Part shown: piece by piece, positions 12,309 through 23,597 of the stretch
Position numbering within the stretch: the first letter of the stretch is position 1
How the letters are laid out: the number at the start of each line of letters is the position of its first letter
The notes under the pieces: generated by a model
What the model was told of the DNA's origin: nothing
The model's input: the letters and a program-made list of their open reading frames with translations, nothing else
Databases searched by the model: none
From: Mytilisepta virgata
Lineage: Eukaryota; Mollusca; Bivalvia; Mytilida; Mytilidae
Reading direction: 5' to 3'
Length of the DNA: 64,000 bases
Assembly (NCBI GenBank): GCA_028015205.1
Contig: CM051516.1
Location: 55,742,230 to 55,806,229 of the forward strand
Translations under genes and position numbers: made by a program

Positions 12309-13556
12309 TGTCCTTGGACAATTTACCACTTGTGAATCAGGAAATAACTACATTTTAATGATGGTGGATCAGTTTACCAAATGGGTAGAAATGGCAACGA
12401 CTCCTTAACAGACAGCAGTGGCGACTGCCAAGAAACTATTAGTTCACTTCATCAGTACATTTGGTTGCCCTCTAGAAATTCACACGGACCAGGGGAAAAG
12501 TAAATTATTTCAATCATTGGCGAAATATTAGAAATAGCAAAAAACAGGACCACTCCTTATAGACCGTCATCAAATGGACAGGTTGTGAGCTACGACACTA
12601 CTGTATTACAAATGGTCAGATCATACATAGAAAGTAAAAGGAAAACTTGGAATAGAGACCTTCCCTTGCTTGCTATGGCATTACTTTCTACTGTAAACAG
12701 AAGTACAGGCTATTTGTCTAACCGACTGATGCTTGGACGAGAGATAATTCAACCAGTTCAGTTAATGTGAGGTTTACCTGTCCAATTAGCTCAACATTAA
12801 CACGACCCTCGGGTGATAGAATTAGCTGAAAACATGAAGGAAGTACATCAGTTTGCGAGACAGAATTTAAAGGCAGTTCAATATAGACAAAAGAGAGATT
12901 ATGACCATGGAACTGAAATATTTGAACGTGGATATTAAATATATCTGGTTGATTCAGCAACTACGGTAGGATATAGCAAGAAGCTTAGATTTCCATGGAA
13001 AGGGCCATATCTTGTCATTGGAGCTAATCCACCAATTTACAAAAACAGAAATAAAAAGTAAACCAAAAATGTACATCATGATAAATTAAAATTATTTCAA
13101 GACAGGAATATACCAATTGAGCTAAGGAGGTTAAGACATGAATTGTTCAATACTGAATCAAAAATGGAACAAAATGTCACTAGTATCACTGAGGAACTAG
13201 AACCTGATTTTGGATGCTACAATTCCATATTCTGAACATACAGAGGGGTATGATTTTCTTTTTTAACCAGGAAGCTTGAACAACTTCCCTAGCTAGAGAC
13301 GATAGTGATTCTAGGTATACACATGACAGTGACTTAAGACAGACAAAGACCGAAAACGTTCTCTTGGATTCTCAAATAGAAACACTTTTCCCATTTGAAA
13401 CCATTTGATTCACATCAAGATTCAGATGAAAATTCACAAACAGATACCATTACAATGGGCAGTCAACCTTTAATGGATCTTCCAAAAACAATAAGGAGCC
13501 CGAAGAGTTGGAAATTTATGAACAATAAGGAGATCCAACAGAATGGAAATTGTTGT
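12309..13556 (+). pseudogene. gypsy integrase, core and C-terminal domain
   Basis: The core begins at TDVLGQF and contains NNYILMMVDQFTKWVEM (Asp at 12367-12369), then CPLEIHTDQGK (Asp at 12487-12489). The third catalytic position, normally NGQVE, reads NGQVV (12585-12587). The N-terminal HHCC domain is deleted. The C-terminal part has FPWKGPYLVIGA and VHHDKLKLFQDR (about 12990-13100), the usual GPY/F-type end of gypsy integrases. An acidic, serine-rich tail fades out near 13556. There are several stops, and integration activity is lost. Confidence 0.8.
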
Positions 13557-13591
13557 AAATAGTTGATACAGATTTTTAACATTTATTCATG

Positions 13592-13613
13592 AATCATCAT
13601 TTGTCTATTTCAG
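13592..13613 (+). promoter_or_regulatory. Possible splice acceptor ahead of the TatD-like ORF
   Basis: The sequence cattttgtctatttcag-type tract (catttgtctatttcag, ending at 13613) is a good 3' splice site placed between the end of pol and the ATG at 13733. In retroviruses a similar acceptor makes the spliced env message. Its use here is inference only. Confidence 0.3.
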
Positions 13614-13732
13614 GAAAATTGAAATCCATATTGTGAAGTAGATCATCTCCAATTCATCATTTGATAGTCGTCAACATATTAAATTGTATAATATCTTCAT
13701 CTTCACGTAATCGTTCTGATTAAGCATCAACC

Positions 13733-15345
13733 ATGTCCGAAGAATTTACACTTGATCTGGAGGATCTACCAACTGACTTTGCTAGTAAAAAAAGTGGATG
13801 CACATCCGATACACTTGATGAAGTGTCGGAGTTGGATCCCAGTGAGTGGAGAGTACTAGACGAGGATCCTTCTAGTAACTGATGGTGTAAAAATGTAGAG
13901 GCTTGTCGCCTTACGTCCGACTTTTATTTGTGGTATCAAAGACCCAGACCAGTCTGTGAACCTTGCCGGAGGAGCTTCTTCCATCAAATATGAGGAGGTG
14001 TCCTCTTTGCAACTTTCGCATATTAAACACTTCCAATGGTATTGGGTACCCACAGCTGCTTGTTGGGAGTGTAAAGAACAGTTAGCTTAGTCTAAAACTG
14101 TCATTCGTGGGCATACCAGTAGACACTCCTTTACGAGTTCAGAGGATAGTCTGAATGAAGAACATTTATACCGTTGGTGTCAATTAGGCAACGGTACCTT
14201 TTAACTATTGTTAGATTGGCTACAGTTAGACAATTTTGACAGTCTTCTGGAATGCATCGCAAGCAGAAATTTGGCTGTTGACGTACAAGCACCCTATATT
14301 GAAAATGAATTGGTTTGTATGCGTTTCTATATGGAACATTATAGTTATCATACAGTGGATAGTTTCAATCCCAAAAGACCAAACCACATTATATGCCTTA
14401 TCCATGTGGAAATCATGGTACGTTTACTTTGCCGACTATTTATCCCCCAGCGACTGAAACAATTCCGAGACTCTGAATGCTATTTAACTTCAGATGGTTT
14501 AAATGTCAATTTCAATATTCCGAATTGCCTAACAGATACTGTGGATTTTATAGGCACGCATTTTCACCAGGATGCCCTCTTATGCAGAATTCAAAGGCCA
14601 ACAGAAGATCCATTGGATTTCGCAAAATTGTGTGAAATTGTTCACCTGGAATTTGCCATTGACAGTGATGTATTCCCAGAGTTTTGGGATAAAACTACAT
14701 TCCAGACAGGTGGAGATTCTCGTTTTTTAAAGATTTCGATTGACATTCATCCACAAAGATCCGTGAATGGCATTTCCAAACACACGAAAGCAACTCTGAA
14801 GCATCTTGTTAGGTCTGCCGCCTGTGTAGCCGTTGGTGAAACCTGTTTAGATTTTACCACCTGTTGCAACTGCACCCGGTCTGTCGTAATTCTGTTGATT
14901 TGCCAGGAAAGAACTAAAGCTTACCAGGAAGAAATTGTTTTTCTTTCACCTTTTGCTAGCTCGCAAATACAGATTACCTGTTATAATCCCACTGTCGGGA
15001 TGAAGGGAACGGAACAGCAGTTTCACAAGCTCTTCAGTTAATTCATCAGCACAACTTTTCTGATCTCAATTTCCACCGCCATTGTTTTACAGGAAATAAC
15101 AAGAACTGGAGGAATGGAATCATTTACCAAATATAGAGTTTGGATTTACAGGGGAACTGTGTACCGACAGCAGTATAAGTTTACTGATCTCAAGTCTAAA
15201 CTTGGACAAAGTAGTTTTGGAAACTAACGCTCCTTACCTGCTTCCAGTAACTGGTTGTCGGACTAACCATCCATGGAATCCAGTTTTTGTCATGGAAGAA
15301 TTTGCAAGAGTTGTTAATGTGCATCCACTTTATTACATCGATTAA
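13733..15345 (+). pseudogene. Decayed TatD-like metal-dependent hydrolase ORF downstream of gypsy pol
   Basis: It starts with MSEEFTLDLEDLPTDF and ends at TAA 15343-15345. The first frame stops at about 13880. A cysteine-rich part follows (VCEPCRRSFFH, ACWECKEQ). The main frame, 14208-15041, holds FIGTHFHQDALL (the HxH metal box, about 14559), ISIDIHPQ and VAVGETCLDF (about 14835). After the stop at 15041 another frame supplies HCFTG (15080-15094), and a third supplies ETNAPYLLP (15220-15246) followed by GCRTNHPWNPVFVMEEFARVV. These are the TatD/TATDN landmarks in order, in a protein of about 530 codons, longer than bacterial TatD because of the N-terminal extension. TatD enzymes are metal-dependent nucleases. 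In the last box TatD normally has Asp where Asn stands here. It is broken by at least four stops or shifts. It could be an accessory ORF of the gypsy element or an unrelated pseudogene beside it; I favour the first. Confidence 0.75.
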
Positions 15346-16024
15346 TTGCAAACGTCAAAAGGTTCTACAATTTGTCTTAAATTCCAGAACTTTAAAATTC
15401 ATATTAAGTATTTAAGCAATTATAGGCTAAACGCCTTGTTTTCTATTGTGTAATATTGTTGCGTCATTAGCTTTAGTTTGGTATTGTGTTAAATTGTCCT
15501 GATATTTATTGGTCATTAAAGGCTAACGCCTTTATCTTTGTTAGTATTGGTTGATATTGTATACAGGTTAATGTAGTTTCACATTAATTGTGTCATTTAT
15601 GGTTCATCATAAGTATGGCCTGAATGTTAATCTTAAATATTTAGGCCAATATTAGTCATTGATTCGAAGGTATGTTATTTTGTCAGGATTGTTAGTTGAA
15701 TGTAGGCTTGGTATATGTGTTGTTCTGTTGTAAATAATAATTTTTTTATGTTTTTTTTTTATTTGGGCCTGGATAGTATGATTGAGTATTTGGCCTGAAT
15801 TTTTGCATTTGGATTATGTATATTTGATTGGATGTTTTAATATGGAACCTGTTATTGATGATTTGATTTATTCTGCAGTTTATATGAGTTTTCATGGCTT
15901 TATATGTAATGTTAAGATTTAGATCCTGTGTCATAAATTGACAGGATGTATTTTTGATATCCGGATGTTGACGGAATATGAAGTTATCAGTTTTCGCTGT
16001 GGGATAATTTTAACGGATTTTACT
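15346..16024. other. AT-rich non-coding tail after the TatD-like ORF; possible 3' LTR or UTR
   Basis: About 680 bp rich in T and G with no frame. Short echoes such as taggctaaacgcctt and aaggctaacgccttta, and two tatttgggcctgg/tatttggcctga-like pieces, suggest decayed repeats. If the gypsy-TatD unit has a 3' LTR it should be here, but with no 5' partner in the window I cannot define it. Confidence 0.35.
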
Positions 16025-16466
16025 AAATAACAATCCAAAGATACTAATATACTAATATACTAATTTGGTATCTTTGGATTGTTATTTTGAAACTCCTGGG
16101 ATGATGCCTCTGCTGGTGGACCCTAGGTCCCCGAGGGTATTCGCCAACCCAGTCGTCGGACTTGTCTGACATGATTATTCATTGATTTGTTACAGAAATT
16201 ACCAGTATTTAGCAAAATTCAAAAATAATAGAAATACTAAGGGTTCATTCCTTGTATTGCACATGGTAGATCTCCTTAGCTGAAATTTGGCTTCCTATTT
16301 CGGTATTTTTGGTTGAGTACTTCTTGTTTAATACAAGTTTGGTTTTTGGTCTTCCAAATGTTTCGGTTTTAATGCTGCTGATGAGAGGTAACTCCTTGAA
16401 ATGCGTCGTATACAGCATAGTATAAATTTACTATATCTAATATTGGTATCTTTGGATTGTTATTTT
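16025..16466. repeat. Hairpin plus dispersed repeat bounded by copies of one 20-bp motif
   Basis: aaataacaatccaaagatac at 16025 pairs with gtatctttggattgttattt at 16068-16087 to form a hairpin. A third copy of the second arm lies at 16445-16466 in the same orientation. Between them is a repeat starting cctctgctggtggaccctag and containing gtccccgagggtat, a family I remember as abundant in Mytilus. The arrangement suggests an insertion flanked by element ends. Confidence 0.6.
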
Positions 16467-16610
16467 ATTTTTAGTCTAGACGGATCTTGATTAAGGGTCT
16501 TGAAATTTGAATTAGGTTATACCAGTAAAATATTATATATGGGATATTCATTATTACTCATTTAGTTTTCATAATTTTCAGCACATCTTCTCATCTAAAC
16601 TTTTATATTT

Positions 16611-17130
16611 GGCATTCAAAATTTAAAATAATGATAAACTCAATGTTCCTAAAAGTCCACACGAGGATTTTTTCACACACGGAAGGAATGTGGGACAATA
16701 GCATTAGCGTAACCCACTGGAACCTCAAGATTTTCACCGGAACTACTGCGACGTCACCGAGTGGGATAAATAGAACATTACGTGTTACGACTTCAATGTA
16801 TACAGACCTATTAATGGACTATCCTATTTTCGGATACAGAGATATTCCTACCTACAGCGCCGAATATAGCTGTCGGTATGTTAGTAATGTAATTTTACTA
16901 ATATTGGCATGCCACCGGCACGACAATATGAACATTTTAAAATATTTGACAGCGTCGAAGTTCATTTCGACAATATTTTAATTTGGCGTTCGAAATAGGC
17001 TCTGACTTGAATTCAAAAAATTTAATATTTGTCTCAAAAAATAAAATCTCATACACGTTACATAATTCTCGTTTCAAGCTCTTATGGTTAATTTACCCCC
17101 TCAGGCAAAGGTGAGCTTACCTGGATTTCA
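16611..17130 (+). repeat. Dispersed repeat; 3' part shared with 40535-40677
   Basis: 16984-17125 (gttcgaaataggctctgact ... aggcaaaggtgagcttac) is highly similar to the reverse complement of 40535-40677. The upstream half contains a 116-codon open frame (16631-16981) with no recognisable family. A dispersed non-coding element is the simplest reading. Confidence 0.65.
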
Positions 17131-18240
17131 GTAAACATTCATAGCCCTTTGTAATTTCCAGAAAACATGGAATTTGCCAAATTTACTAACTCTAAAAATT
17201 GTTTTTGATCAATAGGTGAAAACCAAATCAAACGATTACAAAGTCCAAACTCTATCACTCAAATCACGAGTGAATGATAGCAGATTCAAGTGCATTCTAA
17301 CTATTTGTAAGGAGATCATGACTACACATAATAAAAGTACTGATAATGATAATTTGTGTGTATCCAATATTATTATAGGAACTAAAGATGATACTGACAA
17401 GGTTTAGATAGGAGAATACGAGTGTCGGTTTAAAAAAGAATATGCGGTAATAGAAGAGCCAAAATCCATCTTCGAAGGTGGAAGTACCATATATACCTTT
17501 AAAACATTGGTAACCACTCACAATATTACAACTTTTAAACAGAACCGACAAAAAAATCAAGCGGATAAACCAGCGAACACACAAAACTATGTCCAATAGT
17601 CAAATATGATTGAAAAGCTTAAGAATCAAAGGAGACAATAAACGTAAGTGATCAAAATATTTTAACCCGGGACAGCAGCAAATAAATACGATAGAGCTAA
17701 ACTAGATATTGTGGATGTAAACATTAATTAAGGCCTTTTAAAATTTACCGGGAAGCACTGGTGGATGAAAACCCAAACCATCCCATGCATGGAGAATGAA
17801 AAAATATAAAAAAAACAGGGGTACCAAGACGAATATGACACCAAGAGAAAGAGGGTTGAGAGTAAAAACTTTTTAAATGGTATTCTTTATCAGTTAGTCA
17901 TCCAATTCTACTCTTGCTCAATATATATATTGAATAAAACCAACTACATTTATATGATATCATAGACGCTACCTGTAACATATCAATGGATTTTAATTTT
18001 CTTGAAAATTTCAAACATGCCTTTTACAGAAAGCTTCTTAGAATCCATTAATATTTTCCTTTGAAATAACCGCCGCCCAAATTTAAACAAATGCTCTTAA
18101 TATTCCAGTTTGAAAGTCCTTTCATAAGCTCTACAAATTTTTTTCCATTATTCAATATCCATACTGAAACATAACAGGCATTTTGAACTTATAAGTACGC
18201 TTTGTTATTCCATTCATTTAAGGAATGTTTCCAAATTTTG
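17131..18240. other. Intergenic, no gene recognised
   Basis: No coding frame, repeat or RNA could be supported. Frames at 17216-17407 and 17297-17596 overlap on opposite strands and look random. Confidence 0.5.
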
Positions 18241-18249
18241 AACAGGTTA

Positions 18250-18870
18250 TCATTCAATAACCTGGTTCACTCTGACATCTGCCTTTTGACATGGACCTGA
18301 ATTTCATGGTTGACGGACCTGCGTCACATTTTCGTGGTTGAGTGACTTGCATCCGAATTTCGTGATTAAGTCAATTTTTCAGCAACTTCAATACCTAGAT
18401 ATGACACCTGCCTTTTGACCTTGACTGCAATTTCATAGTTGAATGACCTGTGTCACATTTTCGTGATTAAATCTATTTCTGTAATACCTAAATTTTGTTG
18501 TATGTAGAACCATCAAATTTGGTCTGTAGGTAGTTCTTAGAGGAAACATTCCAGTCTAAGACCTGTCAGCTGAACTTGAGCTGAATGTCATGCTTGATAG
18601 GCATAATATACATTTTCATGATTTAGTCTATTTCTCAGCAAAAAACTGTACTAACTAGACCCACAGTATTTGGTTGATAGAAGTTCTTAGTGGGTATATA
18701 CCACTTTAACATGTGACACCTTACCTTTGACCTCTATTTCATGCTTGCGTGACTTGTTTCATGTTAAGGATAGTGTCCATTTCTCAGCAACTGCAATAAA
18801 TAGATAACAGTCTCAGATCTGTCAGCTAACCTTGGACAGTTTTAGGCTTGAATGACATGGTTGAGATTTT
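18250..18870 (+). repeat. Degenerate tandem repeat, roughly 130-180 bp period
   Basis: Recurring pieces gacacctgccttttgac, gaatttcatggttga, gtcacattttcgtg and tttttcagcaact appear about four times with much divergence. The style (cttgacc/atttcat/cagcaact) is like the array at 58740-59230. No coding potential. Confidence 0.65.
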
Positions 18871-18879
18871 TCAGACAGA

Positions 18880-20685
18880 GTTGCCTGACCATTACTATTT
18901 CTTTTAACGTATTTTCTTTATTCTGTGTCCATGTGCATACTCAGGCTAGACATTTAGTGTGTCCACTTTTGTTTACACTATATCTCTATGCTAGATTTAA
19001 AATGAAACAGTTATGCTCGTCAAATAAAACGTATATTTTCTGATGAAACAAACCACAGAGAATATCCTTATCATTCAAGAAAACCGCTTGTAACTTGAAG
19101 AAAAAATTACAAAATTTCTGTGAGGTTATTGTGGAAGATCTCTAGGCTAGAAAATGAAGATATTTTGTTCTAAATGTTTTTACATACCTTAAAGTAATTT
19201 TGAAATCACCATTCTATTATATATTATTACTCAGGCATATCTTGTATTCATTACAAATAAACTCGAAGTTTAAATAAAGACATTGTAGTTTGTCTTTTGT
19301 CTCTTATCAACATTACGATCTTAGATCCATATCAAATTTTTAAAAAACCTTTGAATTATGATCATTACATTGTCGGTTTTTTGTATGGTATATAAAAGGG
19401 GGGAATTAACTTACTGTTTACTTACATATAACAAGCGTCACATGACCATGTAAATGTATAAGGGTAGTTTACAAAAAAAAAACTTAAGAAGGTAAGGGTA
19501 TATATGATTATCTAATATAACGTTTAACTTCTTATATAAATTTCAGATAAAAATGTATCGTGCTCATGGAAATTATGCACAATGTTACTATTGTTTATTG
19601 CTTCTATATATTAATAATGCTAATATTATTGTAAAAATATATAATTCACCCACTCGATATAATGTTTTTTTTGTACCAACTTTCAATCGAATGAGTATAA
19701 CACGCACATTATATCAAACAATATCCATTTGTTTGATAAGAATAAGGTTGTATTTTAGAATACCAGTTTTTTTTACAGATCAAACTATAAAATAAACCAT
19801 TTTGAAGGGGCTTTATTGTCGAAAGAAAGTTTATTCTCATGATACCTTGATTTTAATGAACTAATTATTTCTAAAGCTTTTAATTTACCGAGAGAAATTT
19901 TTATTGAACTTAATTTTGTCCCATTGTAAATGATATCTATGTTGATATTAAAATGTAGAAGTTTACTATTTTAGTTCCATTGATTAATATAAAAAAAAAA
20001 TTCTGGAGAAGACTGAAAAATATTACTCGCTTTTTAAAGCTATACTTTAGACTTATTTTTATTCTTAATGGATAATAAACATGGCAACAAAGTCATACCA
20101 AGTACCCAATTGCAAATATATATTGACGATCCTCTTAATGTGAAGCGTGTTAAGTCAGTTCATGTCGGAATAAAATTTCCATAAAAATGTCACTTGTTTC
20201 CGCAAAAAAAAAACTCTTGTAACAAGATGAATTTACATGGTACATGTCTCCATCCCGATCGGAAGACAAATATAACGGAGAGAAACATGTTCTTGGTTCG
20301 CTTGGATCATTTTTGATTCGGACAGTAGCTTTCTTGTTAACTATTTTAAATATCAGCGACATATCGTAATTCACTATTATAATAATAACTAAAAATACAT
20401 TTTGAACATTCCAAACCCCGTTGTTCATCTACAAATAGTGTAAAATTGACAATATACGGAGTTCTTTACAAGTTTCATTGCGTACTTAATGTATCGATAT
20501 AAATTTGGTCAGCGTTCGAACGAAATACAGTATATAACTAGAAAGACAACTGTTCAGAGAATAATTGCAAGGTCTTTCCCATGTCAAATTCACAATTTTA
20601 TTCCTATGTTGCTAAGGATATTAAGCATAACTGTTGACTCTATATTTTGACTTGTATAGTCTAAATATAGGACTCTGTCACAATG
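18880..20685. other. Intergenic, no gene recognised
   Basis: AT-rich with simple-sequence runs. Short frames at 18852-19043, 19553-19795 and 20150-20428 are low-complexity and unsupported. Confidence 0.5.
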
Positions 20686-20689
20686 ACCT

Positions 20690-21350
20690 TAACCATCGAC
20701 CTTCGATGTTGACCTCTACAGCTCTAGAATAGGTTCCTGAACATAAATATATATGGTTGCAAGGTACTTTTCAATCGGTTGCTAAGACTTTTTCAATGAA
20801 CTTGACACTTGTCCTTCCATTTTCACTTCTACGGCTCTATAATAGGGCCCTGAGCATAAATATATATGGTTGCTAGGTACTTTTCCATCAGTTGCCGAGG
20901 ACGTTTTCGATGACCTTGACCTTGTATTTTGATCTCTACAGCTCTAAAATAGCTTCCTGAACATAAATAAATACGGTTGCTAGGTACTCTTCCATCGGTT
21001 GCTAATGATTTTTTCAATAACCTTGACCATTGACCTTCCATTTTCACCTCAATGGCTTTATAATGGGATCCTGAGCATAAATATATATGGTTGCTAGGTA
21101 CTTTTTCATCAGTTGATAAGGACTTTTTAAATGACCTTGACCCTTGACCTTCCATTTTCACCTCAACGGCTCTATAATAGGGTCCTGAGCATAAATATAT
21201 ATGGTTGCTAGGTACTTTTTCAACAGTTGCTAAGGACTTTTTCGATGATCTTGACCCTTGACCTTCCATTTTGACCTCTACGGCTCTATAATATATCTGT
21301 TGCTAAGGGCTTTTTTGATGACCTTGATATCTGAATTTTGACCTTGGTAC
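20690..21350 (+). repeat. Minisatellite, about 116 bp period, family A (plus orientation)
   Basis: About five to six copies of a unit containing gaccttccattttcacctc, ggctctataatagggtcctg, ataaatatatatggttgcta and cttttccatcggttgctaag. The minus strand reads as a 146-codon frame of about 38-residue repeats, which is a by-product of the repeat length. It is the same family as 7545-7990, in the opposite orientation. Confidence 0.85.
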
Positions 21351-22111
21351 TAAAATTTAGATCTTTTGAAACTGATCTTTTTTTGTATTAACATTTTCTT
21401 CATATCTATAATGGTTTTCGAGATATAGTATAAAACAAACATGCATCAAGGCAGTAACTCCTATAAGGAGTCATCGTACAACTTCAGTTCCAATGAGACA
21501 AACTTAGATCTTGACAAGATAAACATTTTCCCCAATACATTTCATGAATTATCTCTTACGGTTTCTGGCTTATTTCGATAACAAGATTTCCGTTCAGAGG
21601 TCAAGATCAAAACTGAGATTTGACCTTGACCCCTTTCAATAGCTTATTTGGTCCTATGACAAACTGTGAAAGTCCCATGACTGTACAAGTCAGCTTAGCG
21701 AAAACTGCTTTTCATTAAGGGGACATAACTCTTATTACGACATTTTAAATTCTTTGGTTTTTTGTCATGAAGAATGCAGTCAATAAGCCGAACACTTTCA
21801 GTTTGATTCTAAGTTTTACGGTTTCATAGATGAAGCGATAACAAGGTTTCGCTACACCGGTCAGATAGCTCTGTGACGTCAAAGAATTCGGCTTAGCAGG
21901 GTGTTTTTTGAAATCGGTGTTCGAATACGACACACCCCAGTAAGTTTCGAAATGATATGTTGTGAAATGTAAAAAAAAACCATTTTGGCGGAAGAAAAAA
22001 AATAATGATAAAAAGAAATACAATAAGGTATTTGGGAAAGACCTGAATTATACCATAACTTTCAAATAAAGTTCGGGGATATTGTCGTTGCTCCGACCGT
22101 CTGTCATTATA
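21351..22111. other. Dispersed mollusc-type repeat, no gene
   Basis: The text continues the gaccttgac style (tcaagatcaaaactgag, tgaccttgacccctttc, ggggacataactctt) found in many bivalve repeats. The short frames on the minus strand at 21745-22273 overlap a palindrome and are not credible genes. Confidence 0.5.
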
Positions 22112-22289
22112 CAAATATTTCATGTGACTGTGGTCAATATACAAGAATATTTTTTCAAGGTACCTTGAATTGCATTGTGTGTTATATTGCCCGACGCCAA
22201 CGGCGGAGGGCAATATAATATATCCATGCAAATCAAGGTATCGAGGATAAATTTTCTTGTTTATTGACCACAATCACATGAAATATTTG
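22112..22289. repeat. Foldback element (palindrome about 178 bp)
   Basis: caaatatttcatgtgactgt at 22112 pairs with the end at 22289 (cacatgaaatatttg). The stem continues through tggtcaata, caaggtac/ccttgaatttgcat and gttatattgcc/gggcaatataa to a centre near gacgccaacggcg. A related half (gggcaatataactcg) lies near 22484. It is a MITE-like foldback with no coding capacity. Confidence 0.75.
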
Positions 22290-23017
22290 ATATATTATAT
22301 TTAATCAATTAGAACAAATATTGAATAAATGAATACCTTTAATAAATGTCTGATTACTCTTTTACTGTTTTCAGATGTCTTTTCCTCAAGTAAACATTTA
22401 TTTCATGCTCATCGATGTTTGCGAATCTTGACGACATTGTTGTCGTCTGTTTGTAAATGACATTTCCGGTTACGTCATCGGGCAATATAACTCGCGCTCG
22501 GGAAATTCAAACATGAAATAACTCTGCGCTAGGTTTTATTGCCCAGTGGGAGCGGCTGTGGGCGTCGATTTCGAAAAAATAGCGAAAAATATTATTTTTC
22601 TAATATAATAGAAAAATAACTTTTAAATATAATACACTGTAACAGTCTGTATTTTTAGAGAGAGTTAGTCTAGCTACAATCAATCAAACTTGCAAAGCAG
22701 CTGTTAATTATACCTAGGTTCTTGTGGGATACATTTGGCTTGAATTAAATCAGTGATATAAAGTGCAAATATTTTATTATATTCAAAATATTCAATACAT
22801 ATTATGCTATGAGATAACCATTTGCTTCGCGTTGTGTAAAACAAAAATAATGAGAGCCTAAGCAAAGCTTAAGAAAAATCAATTACTTCAGTGCAAAATA
22901 CACTTTGAGAAAGTCCCTTAAATAATACTCAACATACCTTGGGTCAAGAATTAGCACGTCGTAGTTAGGTACAATGACAGCTGATTAAACGGTTCTAGCA
23001 GGACTGGCTGGCTTCCG
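22290..23017. other. Intergenic, no gene recognised
   Basis: It contains a second gggcaatata/attgccc pair between 22484 and 22543 related to the foldback just upstream. Otherwise AT-rich and featureless. Confidence 0.45.
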
Positions 23018-23082
23018 CTGCGTCTTCGGGCTTGGCAGGATGGTCCTAAGAGGTCGGCTCCCAAGCCCAAGTAAAGACGCAG
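23018..23082. repeat. GC-rich hairpin
   Basis: ctgcgtcttcgggcttgg (23018) pairs with ccaagcccaagtaaagacgcag (to 23082), enclosing about 25 bp. It stands out as GC-rich in AT-rich surroundings. It may be a small foldback element; no RNA family recognised. Confidence 0.55.
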
Positions 23083-23518
23083 TGAAATCGAGCCGTATTT
23101 ATACCAAATAAGACAATAGCCAAATATTCGGAAGCCAATTATACATAAATAAAACATGTAAAACCCGAGAGAAAGAAAACTATTTTTATATAGTATTATC
23201 AATTGGCCGAAATTGACCACTAAAAAATTAATTTATTAAAAAGCTTTGAAATGATCACTTCCGGTTGGCACGAGGAAGATGCAAGGACCTATTTCATAGA
23301 AAAATATCTCAAATACCAATAGGTAGAAGAGATTTAATATCATATTTGCACAAACTAAGGTGAGTTCTATATGCACGTATAATTTTATTTGAAAACAACA
23401 CGTAGAATCGTTTGTTCAAAATACGACCTCACCGCAATACTTTCTTATGACACCAAACTCGCCTCTCTTTATTTGGGAGCGGGGTTTAGGGATTTGAATT
23501 TTTATTCATAATTAAAAA

Positions 23519-23597
23519 AATCTTATTAAAACAGGATCTTTGTAACTCTCCAACTACGTTTGCGAACGAGTTACAAAGATCTTGTTTTAATAAGATT
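23519..23597. repeat. Hairpin with 28-bp arms
   Basis: Arms tcttattaaaacaggatctt/tgtaactc (23521) and gagttacaaagatct/tgttttaataaga (to 23595) are nearly perfect inverted copies around a 19-bp loop. It looks like a minimal MITE or a residue of one. Confidence 0.7.

Larger units (their letters stand above)
8293..13556 (+). mobile_element. Decayed Ty3/gypsy LTR retrotransposon
   Basis: In order: coiled-coil gag, Q-rich gag tail, aspartic protease, reverse transcriptase with YVDD, RNase H with DTDAS, and integrase. Each domain is broken by stops or frameshifts. PR-RT-RH-INT is the standard Ty3/gypsy order. I could find no LTR pair: 7990-8290 and 15346-16600 share no terminal repeat that I can see, so the 5' end is probably lost. 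Inactivating changes include DTGA to DTVA in protease, a deletion removing the integrase zinc-binding domain, and Glu to Val at the third integrase catalytic position. An LTR fragment of another family interrupts gag at 9397-9655. A TatD-like ORF follows at 13733. Confidence 0.85.

Noticed and set aside
16631..16981. 116-codon frame as a small gene
   Set aside because: Lies in a dispersed repeat and resembles no protein family.
20829..21269. 146-codon minus-strand frame with 38-residue repeats
   Set aside because: It is the translation of minisatellite family A; the same family at 7545-7990 has no matching open frame.
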